The notes below the pieces were generated by a model. The model saw nothing but the letters and a program-made list of their open reading frames with translations. It did not search any database and had not been told where the DNA came from. A program made the position numbers and the translations under genes. A DNA stretch of 5,961 nt from JAJNBD01 sp964471475 (GTDB taxonomy: Bacteria; Pseudomonadota; Gammaproteobacteria; CAISUE01): assembly GCA_964471475.1 (NCBI GenBank), contig CAYYFQ010000042.1, forward strand, positions 1 through 5,961, given 5' to 3'. Numbering within the stretch: the stretch's first letter is position 1; each line of letters begins with the position of its first letter. Positions 1 through 5,134 of the stretch are shown in pieces.

Positions 1-66
1 ACGCAGCAGTCTTCGCTAATATCACAATCGTTAGAAATTTTAGGGATACATCAGGAGAGTGGCATA
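1..66. other. Upstream flank with no recognisable gene
   Basis: No gene can be supported in this stretch before the rpsP promoter. One forward frame is open from base 3 to a TAA at 108-110, but its 35 codons have no start codon in view and resemble no family I recognise, and it would run through the promoter. In many gammaproteobacteria ffh lies before rpsP; no Ffh-like C-terminus is visible, so any neighbour lies outside the window. An 8-base direct repeat TTCGCTAA occurs at 12-19 and 103-110, which may be chance. Confidence 0.4.
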
Positions 67-95
67 TTCCCTTTCCAAACTTTTCACTGTATAAT
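67..95 (+). promoter_or_regulatory. Candidate sigma70 promoter of the rpsP operon
   Basis: A perfect -10 hexamer TATAAT lies at 90-95. Seventeen bases upstream the -35 position reads TTCCCT (67-72), a weak match to TTGACA. Transcription would start near base 102, giving a leader of about 35 bases before the rpsP ATG at 137. The operon needs a strong promoter, and this is the best site in the upstream region. The assignment rests only on motif and position; the poor -35 box leaves room for a different start point. Confidence 0.55.
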
Positions 96-136
96 ATCGC
101 GTTTCGCTAAATATTGTAATTTTTTAAGGTGTATAC

Positions 137-388
137 ATGTTGACAATTCGTATGGCTCGTGGCGGCGCAAATAAGCGTCCTTTTTATCATATTGTCGTAA
201 CTGACAGCCGTAACCCACGTGATGGTAAGTATATCGAGCGTTTGGGCTTTTTTAATCCTATTGCGACCGGGCAAGAAAAGCGATTAGTATTAGATGTTGA
301 ACGGCTAAAGCATTGGGTAAAATTAGGTGCGCAGCCTTCTGAGCGTGTAGCAGAATTAGTGCGAGTTGCTGAAAAAACAGCTGCTTAA
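137..388 (+). CDS. rpsP: 30S ribosomal protein S16
   Basis: S16 is a small-subunit ribosomal protein that binds 16S rRNA and helps 30S assembly. The 83-residue product is the normal length for the family and shows its signature throughout: TIRMARGGANKRPFYHIVV at residues 3-21, the DSRNPRDGKYIERLGFFNP block at 23-41, and a C-terminal helix with LKHWVKLGAQPSERV at 57-71. The ATG at 137 is chosen because it gives the usual N-terminus and is preceded by a Shine-Dalgarno-like AAGGTG at 126-131. It is the first gene of the classic rpsP-rimM-trmD-rplS operon, ten bases before rimM, and probably uses the promoter at 67-95. Nothing in it is unusual. The identification is certain at family level. Confidence 0.98.
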   Translation: MLTIRMARGGANKRPFYHIVVTDSRNPRDGKYIERLGFFNPIATGQEKRLVLDVERLKHWVKLGAQPSERVAELVRVAEKTAA

Positions 389-398
389 TTAGGTACAA

Positions 399-920
399 AT
401 GGACCCTCTCGACAAGGTTATTCCAAAAGAAATACTGATAGGTAAAATTGGTGCACCTCATGGAGTCAAAGGGCAAGTAAGAGTGTTTTCTTATACAGAC
501 CCTATAGAGAATATTGTGGATTATCAGCCTTGGCGATTTAAACGTCAGGGCCAAGAAATAGCGTTACAAGTAGTAAAAAAAACGGTAGTGGATAAAATGT
601 TATTAGTGCAGTTTGCAGACATCGTGGATCGCGATCAAGCTTCTCAATTAACTCACACCGAAATTTATGTCGATCGTGCCAAATTGCCTGTATTAAATGA
701 GGGCGAATATTATTGGTCAGATCTTCAAGGATTAACTGTAATCAATTTGGATGGTTTTAAGTTTGGTCGGGTGACGCATTTACTGTCAACCGGTGCTAAT
801 GATGTGATGTTTGTGGAAGGAGAAAAATCTTACTGTCTCCCTTATTTACCTGATTCCGTCATTAAAAAAATAGATTTGGCTAAACAAGAAATAATTGTTG
901 ATTGGCCGGCAGAGATTTAA
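399..920 (+). CDS. rimM: Ribosome maturation factor RimM
   Basis: RimM binds the 30S head, through protein S19 in known species, and assists 16S rRNA processing and 30S maturation in the cytoplasm. The 173-residue product has both standard domains. The N-terminal RimM barrel (about residues 11-93) contains IGKIGAPHGVKGQVRV at 14-29. The C-terminal PRC-barrel (about 98-170) contains LNEGEYYWSDLQGL at 99-112, LLSTGANDVMFVEG at 128-141, LPYLPDSVI at 147-155 and the terminal IVDWP at 166-170. The ATG at 399 has a short TTAGG ribosome-binding sequence at 389-393 and leaves about ten residues before the first conserved strand. It follows rpsP by ten bases and its stop shares a base with the trmD start, so the three genes are surely co-transcribed. 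The EYYW motif that binds S19 in relatives is intact. Confidence 0.97.
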   Translation: MDPLDKVIPKEILIGKIGAPHGVKGQVRVFSYTDPIENIVDYQPWRFKRQGQEIALQVVKKTVVDKMLLVQFADIVDRDQASQLTHTEIYVDRAKLPVLNEGEYYWSDLQGLTVINLDGFKFGRVTHLLSTGANDVMFVEGEKSYCLPYLPDSVIKKIDLAKQEIIVDWPAEI

Positions 921-1615
921 TGAGAATTGCTTTCATTAGTATTTTTCCTGAAATGTTGCAGGTTTTGCAATTCGGAATGCCTGCTCAAGCGCAGAAAAAA
1001 GAATTGCTTGCATTACGTGCCTTTAATCCGCGCGATTATGCCAAAGGGCTGCATCGTGCTGTAGATGATCGCCCCTATGGGGGCGGCCCAGGCATGGTAA
1101 TGATGGCGGAGCCGTTAGCGGCTGCGATCCACCAAGCTAAGTTATGGTTAGGTAAAAAGGCACCAGTGATTTATTTAACGCCTCAAGGTCGCCAATTCAC
1201 GCAGGCAAATGCGCGGCAATTGGTGGAGCAAGAGAGTGATTTGATTTTGCTTTGTGGTCGTTACGAAGGCATTGATGAACGCATCATACATCAATTAATT
1301 GATCAAGAATGGTCTATTGGTGATTATATTTTGAGTGGTGGAGAGTTGGCGGCATTGATATTAATTGATGTGCTGACTCGGTTGATTCCCGGGGTATTAG
1401 GCCACCCGGATTCTAATCAACAAGATTCGTTTAGTGAAGATTTATTAGACTATCCTCACTACACGCGGCCAGAAATTTTTAATGGAGAGAGAGTGCCAGA
1501 AGTGTTATTAAATGGTAATCATGCTCACATTGAAAAATGGCGCAAAGAACAAAGTCTAACACGCACGAAATTGCGACGCCCTGATTTATATCAGAGGCAT
1601 TTAAAAATAAAGTAA
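920..1615 (+). CDS. trmD: tRNA (guanine-37-N1)-methyltransferase TrmD
   Basis: TrmD transfers a methyl group from S-adenosylmethionine to G37 of tRNAs, preventing +1 frameshifting; it is a SPOUT-family trefoil-knot homodimer. Using the ATG at 920 the protein has 231 residues. An upstream in-frame TTG at 902 was not used: it lies inside rimM, while the ATG gives the family-typical start MRIAFISIFPEM and a TAATG overlap with the rimM stop, implying translational coupling. Visible motifs: VDDRPYGGGPGMVMM (48-62), the knot with VIYLTPQGRQF (83-93), LLCGRYEGIDERI (110-122) and WSIGDYILSGGEL (131-143), R154 in TRLIPGVLG, D169 in QDSF (catalytic-base position), HYTRP (180-184) and VLLNGNHAHIEKWR (195-208). 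It stops about eleven residues after the LRRPDL motif, shorter at the C-terminus than the roughly 250-residue enterobacterial form. All residues I recognise as catalytic are present, so it should be active. Confidence 0.97.
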   Translation: MRIAFISIFPEMLQVLQFGMPAQAQKKELLALRAFNPRDYAKGLHRAVDDRPYGGGPGMVMMAEPLAAAIHQAKLWLGKKAPVIYLTPQGRQFTQANARQLVEQESDLILLCGRYEGIDERIIHQLIDQEWSIGDYILSGGELAALILIDVLTRLIPGVLGHPDSNQQDSFSEDLLDYPHYTRPEIFNGERVPEVLLNGNHAHIEKWRKEQSLTRTKLRRPDLYQRHLKIK

Positions 1616-1631
1616 GTAAGCTCAACGGGCC

Positions 1632-1761
1632 CTAGTACAACGATTCACACATTTTGTCCCTCTCCCAGCGTGACTGGGAGGGTGGCGCGAAGCGCCGGGT
1701 GAGGGGAGCTCTAAAAGAGTCCCTGATCTCGGCAGACAAAATAAATGACGTGATGCACTAG
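1632..1761. repeat. MITE-like structured repeat, copy 1, with CTAG direct repeats
   Basis: A 122-bp unit (1636-1757) is nearly identical, with about five small differences, to the unit at 4920-5041. It is bordered on both sides by CTAG (1632-1635 and 1758-1761), where the other copy has CTAC on both sides, as expected of a 4-bp target-site duplication. The ends form imperfect inverted repeats (19 of 27 positions counted from CTAG). The centre is GC-rich and folds in alternative ways: CTCCCAG/CTGGGAG around CGTGA (1662-1680), GGCGC-GAA-GCGCC (1684-1696), or CCCTCTCCC (1658-1666) with GGGTGAGGG (1697-1705). A further hairpin lies at 1704-1723. It codes for nothing convincing and has no transposase, so it would be a non-autonomous element. 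It fills most of the trmD-rplS gap; without it and one CTAG the gap would be 45 bases. Confidence 0.85.
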
Positions 1762-1786
1762 AAGCTATTTTAACGAGGAAATAAAT

Positions 1787-2170
1787 ATGCAAAAAATTAT
1801 TGCAGAACTTGAAGCTGCTCAATTACGTAAAGATATTCCTACTTTTTCAAGCGGTGATACGGTGGTCGTAAAGGTGAAAGTTAAAGAAGGTAATCGTGAA
1901 CGTATCCAGGCTTTTGAAGGCATTGTGATTGCTAAACGTAACCGAGGCTTACATTCAAACTTCACTGTTCGTAAAATCTCGCACGGGGTGGGAGTAGAAC
2001 GTGTGTTTCAAACACATAGCCCTATTATTGCAAGTGTGGCCGTTAAACGTCGTGGCGATGTACGTAAAGCTAAACTCTATCATTTACGTGATCTTCAAGG
2101 TCGTGCGGCTCGTATCCGTGAGCGTTTAGTACTGCGTAAAGATGAAAATACTGAAGCTACCGCCCAATAA
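1787..2170 (+). CDS. rplS: 50S ribosomal protein L19
   Basis: L19 is a large-subunit protein at the 30S-50S interface. The 127-residue product carries the family core from residue 1 to about 114: PTFSSGDTVVVKVKVKEG (18-35), RIQAFEGIVIAKRNRGLHS (39-57), FTVRKISHGVGVERVFQTHSP (59-79, the strongest signature), VKRRGDVRKAKLYHLRDLQG (86-105) and ARIRERL (108-114). The ATG at 1787 has a good GAGG ribosome-binding site at 1775-1778. About 13 residues (VLRKDENTEATAQ) extend past the point where the usual 115-residue protein ends; such polar tails vary and need not matter. It is the fourth gene of the rpsP operon but is separated from trmD by a 171-base gap holding the structured repeat, so its expression may be partly uncoupled from the upstream genes. 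Eno follows after 30 bases. Confidence 0.98.
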   Translation: MQKIIAELEAAQLRKDIPTFSSGDTVVVKVKVKEGNRERIQAFEGIVIAKRNRGLHSNFTVRKISHGVGVERVFQTHSPIIASVAVKRRGDVRKAKLYHLRDLQGRAARIRERLVLRKDENTEATAQ

Positions 2171-2200
2171 ACACCATACATACTTGGCAATCGTACGGAT

Positions 2201-3490
2201 ATGACTATTACCATTCACTCTTTAGGAGCGCGCGAAATCTTAGATTCACGTGGCAATCCTACTGTTGAGGTTCAACTTTTTTTAAGTAACGGTTTGAGCG
2301 TCTCAGCTTCCGTGCCTTCTGGCGCTTCCACCGGTAAACATGAGGCTGTAGAGCTACGTGATGGCGATATGGCCCGCTATGCTGGTAAGGGTGTGCAAAA
2401 AGCGGTGCAAAATGTCTTGACATCAATAGCCCCTCATTTAATTGGTCAAGATCCCACCTCTCAAGCTAAGATAGATCAAATGCTGATTGATTTAGATGGT
2501 ACCCCTAACAAATCTCGTTTAGGTGCCAACGCGATGCTTGCTATTTCACTGGCGGTTGCCAAAGCAGGAGCGTTAAGCCAACAAAAATCTTTACATAATT
2601 ATTTCGCGCAAGGGGAAAAGCAAACTATGCCGGTTCCATTAATGAATATCATTAATGGAGGCGCGCATGCGAATAATGGTTTAAACATTCAAGAGTTTCT
2701 TATTGTACCGCTGGGATTTGAACGTTTTGCGGATGCTTTGCGTTGTGGGGCTGAAATTTTTCAAGTATTAAAACGCATTTTAGATACACGCAACATGAGT
2801 ACTAGCGTGGGGGATGAGGGAGGTTTTGCACCGGACATCCATTCTCACGAGGGCGCATTAGATTTAATTTTATCTGCGATTGAAGAGGCCGGGTACCATC
2901 CAGGGGATCAAGTATTTTTAGCACTTGATGTGGCGAGCTCTGAATTTTTTCATGAAGGCAAATATACATTAAGCAAAGAAAATCTTGATTTGGATGCAAA
3001 AGCCATGGCGGATTATTTAACGGCGTTAGTAGATAAATATCCTATTATTAGCATCGAAGATGGTATGGCAGAAGAGGATTGGAGTGGCTGGCAATTACTT
3101 ACCAAAAAATTGGGTGATCGTGTTCAGCTGATTGGTGACGATGTTTTTGTTACTAACACTAAAATTTTACAAAAAGGAATCCAAGAAGAAGTTGGTAACG
3201 CAATTTTAATCAAACCTAATCAAATTGGTACGTTAACAGAAACTTTTGCAGCCGTGCGAATGGCGCAAGAAGCTAAGTACGGCACGGTTATCTCTCATCG
3301 TTCGGGAGAGACAGAAGAAACAATCATTGCGGATATTGCAGTAGGGTTAAATGCACAACAAATTAAAACTGGTTCTTTATCGCGCACGGATCGTGTGGCA
3401 AAATATAATCAGTTACTTCGCATTGAATTAGCTAATCCAGTAAGCATCCCTTATGCCGGTTTAGTGCTCAGGGAGCGATTTAAAAGGTAA
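2201..3490 (+). CDS. eno: Enolase (phosphopyruvate hydratase)
   Basis: Enolase interconverts 2-phosphoglycerate and phosphoenolpyruvate in glycolysis and gluconeogenesis and is a common partner of the RNA degradosome. The 429-residue product is full length. The N-terminal domain has AREILDSRGNPTVEV (10-24) and the mobile loop SGASTGKHEAVELRDG (40-55). The TIM-barrel domain has GGAHANNGLNIQEF (153-166, with H156 and E165), VGDEGGFAP (203-211, E206 as general acid/base), the metal ligands D243, E286 (in SIEDGMAEEDW) and D313/D314 (IGDDVFVTN), K338 in LIKPNQIGT, the ISHRSGETEE signature (364-373) and K389 in IKTGSLSRTDR. No catalytic residue is missing. The ATG at 2201 has only a weak ribosome-binding sequence (ACGGA just upstream), poor for so abundant an enzyme. 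It lies 30 bases after rplS with no obvious terminator between, and four bases before ftsB. Confidence 0.98.
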   Translation: MTITIHSLGAREILDSRGNPTVEVQLFLSNGLSVSASVPSGASTGKHEAVELRDGDMARYAGKGVQKAVQNVLTSIAPHLIGQDPTSQAKIDQMLIDLDGTPNKSRLGANAMLAISLAVAKAGALSQQKSLHNYFAQGEKQTMPVPLMNIINGGAHANNGLNIQEFLIVPLGFERFADALRCGAEIFQVLKRILDTRNMSTSVGDEGGFAPDIHSHEGALDLILSAIEEAGYHPGDQVFLALDVASSEFFHEGKYTLSKENLDLDAKAMADYLTALVDKYPIISIEDGMAEEDWSGWQLLTKKLGDRVQLIGDDVFVTNTKILQKGIQEEVGNAILIKPNQIGTLTETFAAVRMAQEAKYGTVISHRSGETEETIIADIAVGLNAQQIKTGSLSRTDRVAKYNQLLRIELANPVSIPYAGLVLRERFKR

Positions 3491-3494
3491 TGCA

Positions 3495-3779
3495 ATGAAA
3501 TGGTTAATCATAGGGTTAGTGATTTTATTTGCACTCTTGCAATATAAATTATGGATGGCTGATGATGGCATCCGAGAGGTGCGAGCATTTCATCAGCAAG
3601 TAGCTGAGCAACGACAAAAAAACATTCAACTTAGCAAAGAAAACGATCAATTACGCGCAGAAGTAAAAGACCTCAAGCAAGGTATGGATGCGCCTGAAGA
3701 GCGTGCTCGAATGGAGCTTGGAATGGTCAAACCTAATGAACAATATTATCAAATTGTACAAGAGCGTAAAAAAGCGTAG
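3495..3779 (+). CDS. ftsB: Cell division protein FtsB
   Basis: FtsB is a bitopic inner-membrane protein that forms the FtsQ-FtsB-FtsL complex and helps activate septal peptidoglycan synthesis. The 94-residue product has a short cytoplasmic start, one membrane segment (about residues 3-18, followed by LQYKLWMADDG), a periplasmic coiled coil (about 28-65, rich in Q, E, K and R with spaced L/V) and the conserved C-terminal block PEERARMELGMVKPNEQYYQI (67-87), which matches the FtsQ-binding end of FtsB. The ATG at 3495 has AAAAGG at 3482-3487, inside the end of eno, so translation is likely coupled to eno. The eno-ftsB pairing is typical of gammaproteobacteria, where ispD often follows; here ispD is absent and lptM follows. 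The frame ends with three consecutive stops, TAG TAA TAG (3777-3785). Confidence 0.94.
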   Translation: MKWLIIGLVILFALLQYKLWMADDGIREVRAFHQQVAEQRQKNIQLSKENDQLRAEVKDLKQGMDAPEERARMELGMVKPNEQYYQIVQERKKA

Positions 3780-3788
3780 TAATAGTCT

Positions 3789-3938
3789 ATGAATTTATTT
3801 AAAATAATTTTACTCGTTGCTTCTTTGTTCCTCGTAGGGTGTGGTCAAAGTGGGGCGCTTTATTTACCCAAAAACTATGATCACTCAGCGGCAACGCAGA
3901 CATCTTCTCCTAGTGACTCAAACGATCACACCAACTAA
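3789..3938 (+). CDS. lptM: LptM/YifL-like small outer-membrane lipoprotein
   Basis: This 49-residue frame is a small lipoprotein. It begins MNLFKIILLVASLF and has a lipobox LVGC with the lipidated cysteine at residue 18. Directly after the cysteine comes CGQSGALYLP (18-27), matching the CGxxGxLYxP core of the LptM (YifL) family. The rest (28-49) is a polar, Ser/Thr/Asp/Asn-rich tail that looks disordered. In E. coli LptM assists assembly and disulfide maturation of LptD in the LptDE lipopolysaccharide translocon; the same role here is inferred from the motif. It is shorter than the 67-residue E. coli protein, the loss being in the variable tail. No good ribosome-binding sequence precedes the ATG at 3789, nine bases after the ftsB stop, so it may depend on coupling. 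Its TAA overlaps the srkA ATG (TAATG at 3936-3940). Confidence 0.85.
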   Translation: MNLFKIILLVASLFLVGCGQSGALYLPKNYDHSAATQTSSPSDSNDHTN

Positions 3939-4900
3939 TGACTTCTGAAATTCCTTACGCGGGGCTCGATCCTAATACGATTCTTGGGGCCATCGAGAGC
4001 GTAGGGCTTTTTTGTGACGGTCGTTTGCAGGCTATGAACAGCTACGAAAACCGGGTATACCAAGTAGGCATAGTGAATCAAGCGCCGCTTATCGCAAAAT
4101 TTTATCGCCCGCATCGCTGGAGTGATGAGACTATTTTGGAAGAACATCAATTTGCGGTAGAGCTCATGGAGCATGAGCTGCCGGTAGTTGCGCCTTGGAT
4201 ATCTGCCGATCAAAAAACATTACATTATTTTAAAGATTTTCGTTTCGCTCTTTTTCCATGTTGGGGAGGGCGCGCGCTTGAGCTTGATCAACTTGATCGG
4301 CTTGAATGGATGGGACGCTTCATTGGTAGACTTCATGCGGTAGGAGCATGCCATCCTTTTCATCATCGCCCGCATTTAATGGCGCCCTCTAAAGAAAATA
4401 ATCCTTATGAATATTTATTTGAGCATCAATTTATTCCACATTTCTTGCAAGATAGTTATCGCCTAGTCATTGAAAATGCACTCCAAAAAATCAAACAACG
4501 TTTTGATGTTTTAACGAAGAAACAATTCATTCGGATTCATGGAGACTTGCATGCGGGGAATATTTTATGGAATGCTGAAAAACCGCATATTATTGATTTA
4601 GATGATTGTTTGATGGGGCCTGCCATTCAAGATATTTGGATGCTCCTTTTTGGTGACAATATGCAAAGGTGTTTGCAGCTCGAATACATTCTGCGAGGCT
4701 ATCGTGCTTTTCATGATTTCAACGAACAGGAACTTTCTTTAATTGAAGCTTTACGTATGTTGCGTCAACTCGAGTACTGTTCTTGGCTTGCTAAACGTTG
4801 GCATGATCCTGCATTTCAACTGAACTTCCCTTGGTTTAACACTTCTGAATATTGGCAACAACAACTGCGTGATTGGCAAGAGCTTGTGGATTTGCTGTAG
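3938..4900 (+). CDS. srkA: Stress response kinase A (SrkA/YihE family)
   Basis: SrkA is a Ser/Thr kinase-like protein with the APH/choline-kinase fold; in E. coli it protects against stress-induced death and is linked to the Cpx envelope response. The 320-residue product aligns along nearly its whole length with YihE (about 328): LDPNTILGAIESVGL (10-24), LNSYENRVYQ-like MNSYENRVYQ (33-42), the ATP-lysine strand LIAKFYRPHRW (51-61, K54), ILEEHQFAVEL (66-76), the Brenner-type catalytic loop IHGDLHAGNILW (200-211, D203 and N208), the metal-binding IDLDD (219-223, D220), GPAIQDIWMLL (227-237) and RWHDPAFQLNFPWF (287-300). All core kinase residues are intact. The ATG at 3938 overlaps the lptM stop and has no evident ribosome-binding sequence, suggesting translation by reinitiation. 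In E. coli this gene lies next to dsbA; here no dsbA is in view. Confidence 0.95.
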   Translation: MTSEIPYAGLDPNTILGAIESVGLFCDGRLQAMNSYENRVYQVGIVNQAPLIAKFYRPHRWSDETILEEHQFAVELMEHELPVVAPWISADQKTLHYFKDFRFALFPCWGGRALELDQLDRLEWMGRFIGRLHAVGACHPFHHRPHLMAPSKENNPYEYLFEHQFIPHFLQDSYRLVIENALQKIKQRFDVLTKKQFIRIHGDLHAGNILWNAEKPHIIDLDDCLMGPAIQDIWMLLFGDNMQRCLQLEYILRGYRAFHDFNEQELSLIEALRMLRQLEYCSWLAKRWHDPAFQLNFPWFNTSEYWQQQLRDWQELVDLL

Positions 4901-4915
4901 AATTGTCAACATGCC

Positions 4916-5045
4916 CTACTACAACGATTCACACATTTTGTCCCTCTCCCAGCGTGACTGGGAGGGGTAGCGCGAAGCGCCGGGTGAGGGGGCTCTAAAA
5001 GAGTCCTTGATCTCGGCAGACAAAATAAATGACGTGATGTACTAC
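4916..5045. repeat. MITE-like structured repeat, copy 2, with CTAC direct repeats
   Basis: This is the second copy of the 122-bp unit (4920-5041), in the same orientation as copy 1. It is bordered by CTAC on each side (4916-4919 and 5042-5045). Differences from copy 1 are an extra G, a G-to-A change in the first position of the GGCGC stem, one lost A, and two C-to-T changes near the right end. It begins 15 bases after the srkA stop. The left flank also resembles that of copy 1 (TCAAC, two different bases, then GCCCTA), so either the element extends further left or insertion prefers that sequence. Its hairpins could end or stabilise the srkA transcript, but there is no T-run for a standard terminator. 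Confidence 0.85.
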
Positions 5046-5064
5046 TCGTTATGCTAAGCTTTAT

Positions 5065-5093
5065 TTCGCATCTTAAAGTACGAAGGGTATAGA
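5065..5093 (+). promoter_or_regulatory. Candidate promoter of the beta-barrel protein gene
   Basis: TTCGCA (5065-5070) and TATAGA (5088-5093) are separated by exactly 17 bases and each match the sigma70 consensus at four of six positions. The start would be near base 5100, giving a leader of about 35 bases before the ATG at 5135. The site lies in unique sequence just right of repeat copy 2. The following gene has its own strong ribosome-binding site and is more than 230 bases from srkA, so an independent promoter is expected here; this is the best candidate. Confidence 0.4.
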
Positions 5094-5134
5094 AAACACA
5101 GTAGATCCTACCACCATTTTTCAGGGGTTATTTT

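Noticed and set aside
3..110. Open frame at the left edge as the tail of an upstream gene
   Set aside because: It runs across the likely promoter, matches no family, and another frame is equally open, so no coding claim is justified.
258..554. Minus-strand 98-codon open frame
   Set aside because: It lies opposite the well-supported rpsP and rimM genes and resembles no known protein.
902..919. Extended TrmD start at TTG 902
   Set aside because: It adds six residues unlike TrmD N-termini and lies within rimM; the ATG at 920 gives the family-typical start and a TAATG overlap.
1658..1723. Repeat hairpins as a standard Rho-independent terminator
   Set aside because: The stems are GC-rich but no run of T follows any of them, and rplS lies downstream in the same operon.
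1622..1822. Minus-strand 66-codon open frame covering repeat copy 1
   Set aside because: It is the translation of the repeat and the start of rplS on the wrong strand; the low-complexity product shows no domain.
2802..2999. Minus-strand 65-codon open frame
   Set aside because: It lies wholly within eno, which has full catalytic motifs on the other strand.
3935..4213. Minus-strand 92-codon open frame
   Set aside because: It lies opposite the conserved N-terminal part of srkA and has no recognisable motif.
1632..5045. Two similar repeats as a CRISPR array or composite transposon ends
   Set aside because: The copies are 3.2 kb apart, in the same orientation, and enclose housekeeping genes; each has its own matching borders, so they are separate insertions.
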